From NCBI GenBank assembly GCA_015501595.1, contig JADNRX010000509.1:1-37134 (forward strand): a DNA stretch of 37,134 nt. Direction: 5' to 3'. The first letter of the stretch is position 1. Each line of letters opens with the position of its first letter. The DNA comes from Hymenopellis radicata. Its lineage: Eukaryota > Basidiomycota > Agaricomycetes > Agaricales > Physalacriaceae. Position numbers and translations under genes: made by a program. Shown here piece after piece: positions 1 through 9,875 of this stretch. A model generated the notes under the pieces. The model was given only the letters and a program-made list of their open reading frames with translations, did no database searches and was not told the DNA's origin.

Positions 1-1
1 T

Positions 2-766
2 CGCGGTGACATTGTTGATCCGAACGATTTCTCGACTTGGAACGTGGATTGGGCGACGATGGCTGCCATGAACGCTGCCGTTCTTCCGCTCTCCGCTGTT
101 GGCGAGAACGCTCCCATTCTTCCGCTCGGCGCTGTTGTCGGTAATTCCGGAGGACCAGGAGGCAGTCCCGCGCCTTCCACAGCGTCAGGCGCTGTGACGG
201 GTAATGGTCTGTGGGACGACATCAACTTGGAAAAGTCGGCCGCGTGGTTTCAAGCGTTGTGGAGTGTCCTGAAGAGTGATGATCTGGGACCTACATTTGT
301 CGCGTTAATGAAGGCTTGGTACGAATTGGAGAAAGCTCACGGCTTTACGAATACCACTCGCGATGGACTACCAGCGCACTCTCGTCCAGCTCTTGTGTCT
401 GCTTGGATCAAGAATGGGCGAAGGACGAGGGTCGGTGCGAACGAGAAGGAGAACGACAAGACGGATCGGAGGAAGTTCGTCACCCAATTTCAAGAGTGGT
501 GGCGCTCTGTGCAACCCGACTGGCGCACATTGGACTTGAACGGCGACTGGTCGCAGAAGAAGGGAGAGCGCGACAGTTTCAACTTGAGGGCACGGGGAAC
601 GAACGGACTGAGTGGGGTAGTCGGATCGTTGAGGTGGTGGAAGGAGGAGTTGGGTAATGTGACAGATGGTGCAGAGAGAGAAAGAGAGATGGGCGTGTGG
701 GAGAAAGCAGCGACTGATGCGATCTGGGTGATCGGACAATTACGTGACGAGGCTTTATTAGCGTAG
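2..766 (+). CDS. 3' part of a basidiomycete hypothetical protein
   Basis: The frame is open from the first bases of the window to a TAG stop at 764-766, giving about 254 residues. The codon at 44 in this frame is GTG and the open frame continues upstream of it, so the true start probably lies outside the window or in an earlier exon. The N-terminal part is Ala/Pro/Gly rich with a near-repeated AVLPL/PILPLGAV stretch. The rest is Trp-rich, with the pattern LPAHSRPALVSAWIKNGRR, then FVTQFQEWWRSVQPDWR, then NGLSGVVGSLRWWKEEL. I recognise this Trp-rich layout from a large family of uncharacterised Agaricomycete proteins, often found next to transposons. No enzymatic motif is visible and no function can be assigned. 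Family recognition is from memory and should be checked by protein search. Confidence 0.6.
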   Translation, partial: RGDIVDPNDFSTWNVDWATMAAMNAAVLPLSAVGENAPILPLGAVVGNSGGPGGSPAPSTASGAVTGNGLWDDINLEKSAAWFQALWSVLKSDDLGPTFVALMKAWYELEKAHGFTNTTRDGLPAHSRPALVSAWIKNGRRTRVGANEKENDKTDRRKFVTQFQEWWRSVQPDWRTLDLNGDWSQKKGERDSFNLRARGTNGLSGVVGSLRWWKEELGNVTDGAEREREMGVWEKAATDAIWVIGQLRDEALLA

Positions 767-1445
767 AGTATGACTTACAGCCAAAATGGCTTTTAAACGC
801 GTACAGAGAATGAGTTCTGTACGCCACATTGAAATACGGTGTGACTTAAGATTGGTTGAACTCTGAGAGATGTAGACATGAAGTCTAGACTCTAGCACGG
901 CTGATTCGGCACTAATGATGAACCGGGCCGAATGAGCCGTATTGGCACTTGTGTCTGCAGAATGCGATTTTGAAATGCATCACTCGGGATTGGCTGAGCG
1001 TGTGGCGCTAAATAATGATGAAGTCACTGCCCGGAGACACTATGGGAGACTGATGATGGTTCATTATTGAAGAAGTAAAAGCTATGATTGCAATATATTA
1101 TATAGCAGCCTGGCCCACCCGCCGTGCCGCCTAAAACATGATGACAAATGCCGATTACGATGGCCCGATAGAGCGCGGCGCCGTGCTACAAGCCCCATTC
1201 GGCACGGCCTACGCCCGCTACCATCCCTACCTGACCGAAAGAGGTAATTCTATTAATAGGAGGGGCGCTGGCGCTCCTCGGACGCTATAGCCCCCGTAGC
1301 CGTGACCGGCAAATGCCGCACGCACCCGCGCGCTACCCAAAGAGGAAGGTGACTACACACCCGTGTGGCTACATCCACATTTGAAGGCAACCTGTACAGG
1401 TGTGTACACAGGTGAGGTTTTGGCTATATATTACAGCTATGGCTC
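767..1445. other. Gene-free stretch upstream of the duplicated block
   Basis: No convincing gene is visible here. The interval contains small inverted repeats (CTATTAATAG near 1249; a GGGGCGCTGGCGCTCC hairpin near 1261; ACCTGTACAGGT near 1390) and a GC-rich section around 1110-1340. It ends at 1446, where identity to the HSP70 pseudogene copy downstream begins abruptly. Confidence 0.5.
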
Positions 1446-1458
1446 GTTTTCTTTATAG

Positions 1459-2551
1459 TTGTGTCGGTGTCTGGCAGAACGATCATGTCGAGATCATCGC
1501 CAACGACCAGGGTAACCGTACGACACCTTCCTACGTCTCGTTCTCCGACAACGAGCGTCTCAGAGTCGGTGATGCCGCAAAGAACCAGGTCGCCATGAAC
1601 CCTGTCAACACGTAGGTTTTACTTTTTCTAAGCTATAGCGCGTACTGATCATCCTCGATTAGCGTGTTCGACGTCAAGCGTCTCATCGGTCGCAAGTTCT
1701 CGGACGCTGAAGTGCAGTTGGATAGGCGGAAAGCCTTATATCCAGGTCGAGTACCGTGGCGAGAACAAGGAATTCGTGAGTCTGCGCCTTGTCTCTTATA
1801 GATTTTGTCTGATTGTACATCCAGTCTCCTGAAGAAATCTCGTCCATGGTCTTCCTCAAGATGAAGGAGACTACCGAGTCTTACCTCGGTATCACGGTCA
1901 CCACCACTGTCCCCGCCTATTTCAACGACTCCCAGCGTCGGGTCACCAAGGATACTGGTACCATATCGGGTATGAACGTTCTCTGTATCATCAACGAGCC
2001 CACCGCTTCCGTCATCGCGTACGGTCTTGATAAGAAAGTCACTGGCGGCGCAACGTTCTTATTTTCGATCTCGGAGGAGGAACTTTCGATGTTTCCCTGT
2101 TGACCATCGAGGAGGGTATCTTCGAGGTCAAGGCCACCGCCGGTGACACTCACTTGGGTGGTGAGGACTTTGACAACCGTCTCGTCAACCATTTCGTCCA
2201 GGAGTTCAAACGCAAGAACGAGAAGGGTACGCATATCTCATCTAATAATCTCACGTCTATATCTAACTTGATCTTTTAGACTTGTCATCCAACCTTCGTG
2301 CTCTCCGCGTCGTCTGCGCACTGCTTGCAAGCATTCCAAGTGCACACTCTCCAATTGTCCGCCACGATCGATAATGTGACGGTGAAAGCCCGTCCGACCG
2401 GCAGCGCCTCATCTTTGCTGGAAAGCAGCTCGAGGCGGCCATGCCCGTTCCCAGCCACCTTCCTCTCCCCCCACTTCCCCCATTTTGCATTGATTTCGGC
2501 GCCGGTATGCGGATTGCTCTTTTGAGCATTTTGCGCCGCGCCGATATCTGA
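1459..2551 (+). pseudogene. HSP70 pseudogene copy 1 with ubiquitin-like tail
   Basis: Translation matches the N-terminal ATPase domain of cytosolic HSP70 (SSA type): [45 protein letters not shown], then in other frames [48 protein letters not shown] and [17 protein letters not shown]. Introns remain at 1612-1662, 1780-1824 and about 2226-2278, so this is not a processed retrocopy. Disabling lesions: an internal deletion with frame change at about 1712-1726 after SDAEVQ; a frameshift at about 2036-2052 before [10 protein letters not shown]; another after DLSSNLRAL; and a switch near 2367 from HSP70 to ubiquitin-like sequence. Exon 1 with IDFGTTYS is absent. It cannot encode a chaperone. The same lesions occur in copy 2, so decay preceded duplication. 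Confidence 0.85.
2367..2433 (+). other. Ubiquitin-like fragment fused into HSP70 pseudogene
   Basis: At the point where HSP70 should read as a SIEID-type sequence, the DNA instead reads TIDNVTVKA and, after a frame change, DRQRLIFAGKQLE. These correspond to the ubiquitin segments TIENVKAKI and PPDQQRLIFAGKQLE. The shared Ile-Asp/Glu codons make a microhomology-mediated join plausible. The same chimera is at about 15566-15632 in the second copy. Whether the fragment came from polyubiquitin or a ubiquitin-like gene cannot be told from about 22 residues. Confidence 0.65.
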
Positions 2552-2724
2552 ACCGCCTCTCAACCACGCCGTGCTCGGGGTCTCTTAGCGATTACACACC
2601 GGTATTCCATCAGTAGAAATGATTTGTAGTATATACATATTGATAAACATTGAACTGGACGCGTGCGCGCGCCACAATTCGCCGCGCCTGCGCTCACCAG
2701 GCAGCGCGATTTTTTGAGGGACTT

Positions 2725-2775
2725 TAAAAAAAAAAAAAAAAAAAAAAATAGGGGGACGGGGGGTTAGGGTTAGGG
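2725..2775. repeat. Poly-A run followed by two telomere-like TTAGGG units
   Basis: A run of 23 A is followed by a G-rich stretch and GGGTTAGGGTTAGGG. TTAGGG is the telomere repeat of most filamentous fungi. The same arrangement (24 A) occurs at about 15923-15977 in copy 2. Juxtaposed poly-A and short telomeric tracts could be the scar of a retroposed sequence or a repaired break; I found no reverse transcriptase nearby. Confidence 0.6.
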
Positions 2776-2788
2776 CTCAAATAAGGAA

Positions 2789-2852
2789 AAAAAGAGGGGG
2801 ATTCGAACTCTCGCTCGGGCGAGTATTGACCGAGGCGTGACTTGGGCCACGT
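2789..2852 (-). other. tRNA-like pol III promoter boxes, possible SINE relic
   Basis: On the minus strand there is an A-box-like TGGCCCAAGTCACG, then about 40 nt later a B-box-like GAGTTCGAATCCCC followed by CTCTTTTTTT, which would act as a pol III terminator. The spacing is close to that of a tRNA, and CTCGC/GCGAG could form a long variable arm. No acceptor stem or clear anticodon arm can be drawn, so I do not call a tRNA gene. The same sequence is repeated at about 15990-16053. Confidence 0.35.
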
Positions 2853-3266
2853 GGATTCATCGGTTTCAATCGGTGTCAAATCGGTGTCGTCGGGGAAAAT
2901 CGGTGTATTTTGGTGTGCTTACCCAATTTCGGAGTCCCCTCCGCATGGCGATGTAGCCCCCCAGGCGAAATTGGTGATTTGGAGGGGGTCAGATGGCCTC
3001 TCACGACGTTCTTGAGGCGAGGGGGTTCTCCGGGCGGAAGCAAAATTGTGCGGAGGGAGATGTCAATCTGGGTAAATTGATGGAACTTGCTGATGGCTTT
3101 TTGCCATCATGTCCGAGGGTAGCTACCTACGCTTACCCATGCGCCTTCCGCAATAGAAGAATTTCACGCTCGTCAATCTGTCTGAGACTTGGGATGTGTG
3201 AAAAACACTCTATGAGGCCGCCAATATTTGTGATCAGACTGCTCGTCTTGAACCCGAACGTGTACC

Positions 3267-3979
3267 ATGGATGAAGCTGTCTTTCAGAAAGAGTCATGGG
3301 AGTGGAGAGGCAACAGAAGAGTCATCCAGTCAACAAATAGGTGTGTATACTTGCCTATCCTGACACTGATATATGCTAACTGACTCCCAGGGACTCGTGT
3401 CTCTTTCCCGAACTGGAGCCAATGCCGCCATCTCATTTGGAACCTTTCATCACCACCAACCAGGCACCTAGCGTGTCGTTGACTTGCAGTTGGTGCAGTC
3501 GGCCTTTAACGTTCAACACCGTCACCTTATCGCGTGGATTCAAGAAGGCTACAACATTCGGAACCGTCTGGGTTCTTGATTGCGGCCATCTCCTCGACTC
3601 ATTTTGTGTCGCATCCTTACTCACGCCGAACGACTGCGACACGCTCGAAATATCCACTGCGGCCGAAAAAATGGGTGCACTGTATGAACCATATGAACCG
3701 GTGTGTGTCGAGAAGATATACGCCTGTCATGGCCGCGACTGTACTGCCAGCTTCTCCACAGTTGCTCGACGCAGTAACCTTACCGAGTCGGAAGCTGCAG
3801 GTTCTAGATTGCATTGTCACGCACCCGGTGCATGGATGTTCGCTCCCAACATCGCGATGCGCTGTTCATTGGTCCCGTTCGCCAATCACTGGTCTGGCTC
3901 CAATGTACACGGCACTCTTGATATCCTCGAGATGGAGGGTATCATGTTAGTATTCTTACTGCGGCAATGCGAGACATAG
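3267..3979 (+). CDS. Hypothetical protein with Cys/His pairs (RING-like?)
   Basis: Exon 1 (3267-3340) begins at an ATG in ACCATGG context. A canonical 50-nt intron follows (3341-3390; donor GTGTGT, branch-like GCTAAC, acceptor CCCAG) and keeps the frame into exon 2, which ends at TAG 3977-3979. The protein is about 220 residues. It contains CSWC, then VWVLDCGHLLDSFC, then scattered Cys and His. The C-x2-C plus C-x-H-x5-C order resembles the first half of a RING finger, but the second zinc site is not clear, and Cys/His-rich codons also appear in another frame at 3780-3950, so a late frameshift or unrecognised intron is possible. Function unknown. Confidence 0.45.
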
Positions 3980-4121
3980 ACGGTGACACTATTCGCGCAC
4001 CTAGACTTCATCGTTCTGCTGCGCGGTACGTATTGAAGTGGGCAAAAGGTTACGACTCGAATAATCCATGCTTATTGGAAATGTAGGCTAGCTTTTATAT
4101 ACATCTGGAATACTATATTCA

Positions 4122-7100
4122 TTACAAGGGATGTGTCAGTATTGTAGCGCCTGAACAGTCATCCAAACAATCAACGCGAAGGTAGCGAGTACCTTCTACT
4201 ATCACGACAAGATCCTCTGCTGTGTTGTCCGCAAGAGAAAAGTCTCTGTACATTTGGAAAAGTGATTGGTTTGGTTGAACATCCGTGGTAAGTCGCGATG
4301 CTAACGAACTCCCGAGTGCATCGTCTTCAAGCTCGTAATCCTCCCGCCGAAGGTTGTCATTGAGAGTCTTGGTGTATAGAGTTCGTATTGCAGCCAAGAA
4401 AGCCATGGCATCGAATGTTGACCCGTTGATATAAACTCCTGCTGGTTGTGGCCAAGGCGGTAGCATGTCATCCACTTTTGACTTGCGACATACGCCGTCC
4501 GAGCAATAGTCTCTTTTGTGATTGAGGGGTGATTGCTTTCCGCCTGGATTGAGTAGCTGCATGCATCGCTGACAGACAGGCGCCTTGCGCTAAGTATATA
4601 ATCATGTCAGAAGGAGATATGTCAACAAAATAACTTTGCGTACCGGAGTCTTTGCCTTCAGCGTGTTCTCATTTCGTGTTCGCAGAGACAGTCGAGGTAG
4701 TGGACTGTTTTGCGCTCACAACTGTACTATTCCCTCTAGAGACTCAGATGCAACGGGATCCTCGTCCTTCGCGCCCGTATCAAGCTTCATCAGAGGAACT
4801 GCAAAGCAATGTTTCCTCCAAAATGTTTCTGTGTTCTTCGCCGCTGAGAACTGATGAGTACAGTGAAATTGCTCTGTAAAAGAGAAGGACTTACATGTAA
4901 ACTTGTTTGTAGACAGACGTTGAAGGATTTTACCTTCGACCTCGCTCAGCTTCTCCATTAGTGCCTTCGGGACCTTGGCGATGTATTCTTCTGATTTTGG
5001 CTTCGCCGAAAGTAGTGCAAAAAGCGCGTCATTATATGTACTTGTTGCCGCGGTCCACTTCCGAGGACTCATCGTGAATGTCGACCACTGATGTTTGGCG
5101 CGTAGATCCATAAATAGATAGAACTGCACGTTGGAGGTGATATTCAGACAGCGGGCGTCGATGTTCGTATAGCGAAGCAGAAGCAGCTGAGACCGTGTCA
5201 GCTGCGTTTTAAGTTCGGGAGCAGATGGTGGACTTGGAAGTGGTAGTCGCAAAGATGATAGATGACTGTGGTTCGAGCTACATTCCCGTTTGCGTCTCCC
5301 GACTTCGAGAAGAAAGGATGAATGGGACCAGCACTCGGGATAGGTGGAACTGCGGTACTTGATCCAGGTGCAGGTGCGGAGGCCGTTGTACTTGGGGAAG
5401 GCAACGGTTCGCCTGGCGGTTTGTCCAAACATATCCGTTTCGCATTTCGGATAGCTATCGGCTCTGTTATGTCCATCAGCATCAACGATGGGCTTATCGA
5501 TGAGTTTTCATCATGGCCGTCAAGGTCAGCAGCGCCACGCTTCTGAGGAACAATACTGCTCGACCCGTCGACTGATGCTGATGCTTGGACAGATGAGATC
5601 GGAGTGGGAGTAGGCGCTGGAGCGATGGGAGTAGGGGCCGGCATACTTGGTAACTGGGCCACTGAAGTAACTGTCGCTGTCCGTGGCTGCGATAAGAGAA
5701 CTGGATCAATCTCCAGCTGATGAGCTATGGTTCCAACATCTGAAAGGTCCTCCCCAAGAAGAGACTCGAGCTGATCGAATGGCTCTTCCTCCTTGATATC
5801 ATCAAAAGGAATCAGTGTATCCAAGGACAACTCTGACGGCGCTAGTCCAAAGAACTCCTTGCTGGCAATGTCTGCAAGGGTCGGTAGCAGCGCCAGTTCC
5901 GTATTCCCAGGTCCGACATGTGTGCGCGCCAATTCATTGAAAAGACGGTTTATTGCATCAACGAGGCCAACATGATGGCAACCGTTCGTTGAGAGTCCAA
6001 AGCGAGAGCCGTCTCCGTGTTTCTGAATGACACGGATATTCCGACGAAGCACGAAGTCGTGCGATAATGCGAGAAAGTTCTCGATCCCGGTCGAGAAGGA
6101 TCGCTGGATGGAGTTCCACCCTTTATGAGAGCCCTCGATCCGACTTCCATCAGAAAGCACATCGTTTCGCGTACGAGAAAGGCAGCCTTTCTGTACATGC
6201 GCCAGTTGATCACTGTAAACCTAGATAATCATATTATACACTATTTAGAACACAAAAGGAGAACGGTAAATACTTTGTCTGCAGCAGCCGTCCAGACTTC
6301 ACCAAGCTGGGCGTACTTCTCATAAACGTCCTTGAAGCGTCGAACTTGTTCTTCACGCGACCAGTACTCAGCGCCGCTCCCTTGTTGAGAACGTTTCTTC
6401 AGTAACGCGTTCACAATATCCTCAGCAACATTTCGACGATGAGGGTTCCGACTCCCATTCAGAATTACAAGAAGCATCCTAAACAGGAACGTGAGGAATA
6501 TATCACATCAACAAGAACCCGACGTACCTCATAAGCAAATGCCAAATGTCCTGGGCGACCTTGATTGACGGAATGACCTTGATGACGCTGCCGCGAACAT
6601 GACAGCAGTTATCAGCGATTAACATTTCAGGATACTGTACTATTACGACCTAGTCTTCATGGGGTGTTACCCGTTACGCATACTCTTCACAGATGTTGCT
6701 CTTCATTCAGGGTCCAATTTCCTTATATGGACAGGTGGGAGCGGCGGCAATAGCCGCCGCCTTAAAAAATTTCCTTTTTGGGCCTTACCTGGGGCCCAAT
6801 TTTGGCCGTTACGCGTTATGGTAGCATGAACTCTTCATTTCACAGGCCCTCGTTACCCGTTATGCGAAGACTTGCATGTAATAGTACAGTACGCGACACG
6901 GAGCAAGTCGCATCTCCGTTTGAGTCCCGCGAGCATTTCTTGTAGTTCGGTGTTTGCCTGCGTCATGCAGATTCGCTACGGAATGAATTTAGATTACAAA
7001 CAAATCAAAAACACCACGAAAACATACCCAACCAACAATCTCATTCTTTTCATTTAAGAACGAGACAATACCACCTTTGAGAGGTTGCGCTCGGGTCCCA

Positions 7101-8316
7101 TCCTTCTGCACAATCTTCGCCTTAGCTGGGGCCTTGAACGTCGCGTCAGTAGACACTGAGATTGCTGTAAACAAGGGTCAGCAGATCTCTGAAGTTGAGT
7201 AAGATTGAACCTACCGGAGAGTGTACGTAGATATTTGGAAGACTCCGCTTGTCGTGCTCTTGCAGAGAAGAGTTCGTAGAGGTCGGTAATAAGATCCGAG
7301 GAGATCGAGACCACAGAATCCTCTCGCATCTCAAGAACCGGCTTGGAGAAAAGTGCTGGCTTGGCGGCCTTGAGGTGCTGCAAGTACTCGTAGGTGCACT
7401 GCTTCATTTCAAGCAGGTGAAGCTCTATAGAAAAGGATATTAACACTTGTTAAAGATTACACGTGATTTAACGTACGCTTGATGTTCTCGGCTAAGCCGG
7501 CTGCAGTTGACGAAAGGCGTAGTTCCGCAATTATGTCGAAAGTTCGCGCGTAACAGCAGAATGGCTTAAAAAGATTGGGACACCACCTACATGTCAAGTC
7601 AGCTCGCGACAATTAGACAGGAAATGGAATCTTACGAGGAATCTTCCAAGGCTCCCAATTCTGCCAGAACATCATGTTCGTCAAGGCGAAGCAGTAATGA
7701 GTGGAGCCATTCTGCTTACAGTTCCGGCAGCGGAGCTGATAGCCAACTGCACGTTCTTCTACTCGCGCGCCATGAACATTACGCGGACCAGCACCGGTCC
7801 AGCCACCATCCCTCCAGCTTGTCTCGGTAGAACCACATTGTGGGCAGTTGTCGACTCCGGCATTGACCAGGTAAAAAGGATGAAGAATAGTGATAGGCAC
7901 TAGATCCAGAACGTCCGGTACAACCTTGGCATTGCCGTTACGTTTATACTGTTCGAGATAGGTTGGAGCTCGGAAGCGAGGACCCAGAATCGGAACAGAA
8001 AGTGGGAGTTTGGGAGGGATGGCCTTTGAACCCTTCGCATTTCCGTGTGCTGTCGTAGCATTGTAAATGCGAGTGACATATTCGACACACTCGGCTTCGA
8101 AGAGGAGCTGTGCATCGGATGCAAGGTTGTCGCTGTCCTTCTTCTTCCATGTCGCCACGCGCGTTTCAACCTAGTCCAATATTTGAGACGATGTTCGCGC
8201 TGGTCCAAAATAACACTTACGTTCTTCTTCCATTCGGCGTCAAGAGTTTTCGCATCCTTTGCTGGAAGAGAGGCCTTCCAAAGGTGCTTTACCACAGCAG
8301 GCTCAAAAATCGACAT
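4122..8316 (-). pseudogene. DDE transposase-like gene, interrupted by MITE and frameshift
   Basis: Multi-exon gene read from 8316 (MSIFEPAVVKH) down to TAA at 4122-4124, roughly 1,150 residues. Exons I can place: 8316-8221, 8170-7636, 7586-7477, 7424-7216, 7161-7028, 6975-6528, 6478-6274, then 6220 onward through several C-terminal exons. Exon 2 holds a zinc ribbon (CPQCG ... CRNC; resembles what I remember as DUF6729). Candidate catalytic acids: STDATF (about 7138-7155), ADNCCHVR (about 6594-6618) with downstream WHLLMR, and GSRIEGSHKGWN (about 6120-6148), a DDE/RNase-H-like order. A Pro/Ser/Ala-rich linker and a Cys-containing C-terminus follow. I know this architecture as a highly multiplied Agaricomycete family but cannot name its superfamily. 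Damage: exon 6 is split by a 255-bp MITE, and one base is missing near 7538-7542 (TREL to FDIIAELR). No terminal inverted repeats of its own were found. Confidence 0.7.
6633..6891. mobile_element. MITE family A, copy 1 (255 bp, TA target)
   Basis: The element spans 6635-6889, flanked by TA at 6633-6634 and 6890-6891. Its ends form inverted repeats starting CTGTACTATTAC, with further partial symmetry (AGTCTTC near both ends, GTTACCCGTTA inside). It has no coding capacity. The interior has a GGGAGCGGCGGC block and GGGGCCCAATTTTGGCC. Removing the element plus one TA restores an uninterrupted reading frame across the host exon (RVA, then YPEML). TA duplication and short terminal inverted repeats fit a Tc1/mariner-type mobiliser. 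Confidence 0.88.
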
Positions 8317-9760
8317 AGTGGTATGAAACAGAGGCGATCGGGAGACAGGGGCTGGCAGACGGGGACCTCGTAGTCGAAATTTTTGGCCACGTTTCTCACT
8401 TATTGCTTACAGGGGTGGGCCGGCAGTGTCGAAATAAATGTCTTGCAAATTATACGATTTAACACTGTTGGGATATTGAGTTAAGTAACGATGCAAAGTG
8501 GAGACTAATTGTACGAACATTAAGTATCCAACAGAGCTAACAAGCAAGCTGTTGGAAGAAGAGGTAGCAAGGTACATGTAAATGCGATCATAATGATCAG
8601 AAGAAACGACGGCAAGGTAAATTCGGCGTTGCGTCAACCTGTCGCGTCAACCTGGCGCGTCAACCAATCCTGGACACCTCGACTTTCCGTGTCGACCTTC
8701 CTTGAGGATTCCCAAAGATCCCGCATACCAAAGAGGGCACACACATTGCATGAACTTTGAGGGATAGCACAGCCTAGCATACAAGCGGAGATCAGAAAGC
8801 AAGTCAACACAGAGGAGGGGGGAAAATGTACCAGTCACGGACAGCGGAATCTTCTCCTTCTCATATTTGGTCGTCCTGGGTTGTGCGGGGGAGGTACAAG
8901 TGCCCCAAGTTGGTGGATGGCACAGGTTTGAGGGCAGCATCTATCCCATCTCAAGTCACATGCCATCGGTCGCGTATAGTCGCATTTACGGAAGACGGGG
9001 TGTATGGCCGTCATAGTCGCATGAGCTGCGTGTAGTTGTAGTGGGACGAGTCTAAGGGATGGGTTAGTAAGGGTAAGATAAGAATGGAAGGAAGGTCGAA
9101 CATACCAGAAAGTTCCTGTCGCGTCGATGAGACTGTCGGCGAAGTTGGTAGTCGATGAGGGCGATGGGCAAAAGCCAGGCAACAAAGGAGATCGTGTTTG
9201 GCATGGAGACTGTGGCAGTCAGCACAATATTAATGCGAAGACTCAAAAAAAGACTCACAAAGACTAACACTGAGGAAAGAAACAAAGCACGACGCGTAAC
9301 GGGCGTGTCGACCAAGCAGTATGATGGTGGACGACGTACGGCAGACGTGTTGAGCCATGGATGTAGAACGGAAAATGTGGGGCGTGATGGACAAGGTGGA
9401 GACGATGAGGAAGAGAAGGCACGGCGACAGCGACAGCGACAAGGTTAGATATGGATGTGGCGGCGACGACTCCTGTGCACCAAAGCTGGGCAGATCCGCG
9501 GGTGATGGCTCGAAGTGCTGGTGGCAGCGAAGGGCGTCAACGGTGACAGTGCGGCCGGAAATGCGCATCGTGGCAGGCAGCTGGTGTAGTTACATATCGC
9601 CCTGGCTGTCAAAACCGTTGGGGTCAAGCAAAAACTTCGAAATCAATTCGTTTTTCCAGCTGTTGCCGCGTGCATGGTCGGGCCACGATCGATGGGCGGG
9701 CGTGCGGTGTCCAGAAGGCGCTCAAGCGGGCCAGCCATCTTGGAGGATGAGAGACAGAGG
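8317..9760. other. Gene-poor interval with one weak minus-strand candidate
   Basis: No gene is convincing. A weak candidate lies on the minus strand at about 9568-9104: an open frame ending near FVSFLSVSL, a plausible intron (GTGAGT ... TGCCACAG, about 9259-9208) and a hydrophobic segment MPNTISFVAWLLPIALIDY before a GTATGT donor. It would be a small membrane-type protein of unknown function; confidence in it is about 0.2. The upstream region of the DDE gene is also here. Confidence 0.3.
8631..8669. repeat. Three tandem 13-bp units GCGTCAACCNNNC
   Basis: GCGTCAACCTGTC, GCGTCAACCTGGC and GCGTCAACCAATC follow each other directly, about 315 bp upstream of the DDE gene start on the minus strand. 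It may be a minisatellite or a protein-binding array; the sequence alone does not decide. Confidence 0.75.
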
Positions 9761-9796
9761 CGTGGGAAGACTACGACATGTCGTAGTCTTCCCACG
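9761..9796. repeat. Perfect 36-bp palindrome
   Basis: The arm CGTGGGAAGACTACGACA is followed immediately by its exact reverse complement, with no spacer. It could extrude a cruciform. It lies in no recognised gene and has no matching copy elsewhere in the window. Confidence 0.95.
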
Positions 9797-9875
9797 ACGA
9801 GCACGCAGACGACGCAGACGCGTTGAGTGGGACGAGAGAGAGTAAACGCGTCTTTATTTGGTGCTGTTTGTTTCA

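Larger units (their letters stand above)
1446..2964 (+). repeat. Segmental duplication, copy 1 (empty site)
   Basis: This 1,519-bp block matches 11355-16165 almost base for base once the hAT-like insertion and one target-site copy are removed from the latter (about 1,522 bp). The differences I noticed are a single substitution (A at about 1483 against G in copy 2) and small length changes in homopolymers (poly-A 23 against 24, G runs). The left edge falls in the acceptor end of the first HSP70 intron (GTTTTCTTTATAG); the right edge is at GTAGCCCCCCAG. Flanking sequences are unrelated. Copy 1 lacks HSP70 exon 1 and its promoter, so copy 2 is closer to the source arrangement. Confidence 0.9.

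Noticed and set aside
1459..2551. Processed HSP70 retrocopy, prompted by the downstream poly-A run
   Set aside because: Three spliceosomal introns are still present and the poly-A lies about 175 bp beyond the homologous part, so it is not a reverse-transcribed mRNA.
2789..2852. Functional tRNA gene on the minus strand
   Set aside because: A and B boxes are recognisable but no acceptor stem, anticodon arm or anticodon can be drawn.
1446..2964. Copy 1 as the product of transposon excision from copy 2
   Set aside because: hAT excision normally leaves footprints of the target duplication; copy 1 has a single clean GTCTGCGC. Its flanks and missing exon 1 show a separate duplicated block.
9357..9845. 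162-codon plus-strand ORF
   Set aside because: Arg/Gly/Asp-rich low-complexity translation running through a palindrome; no splice structure or recognisable domain.
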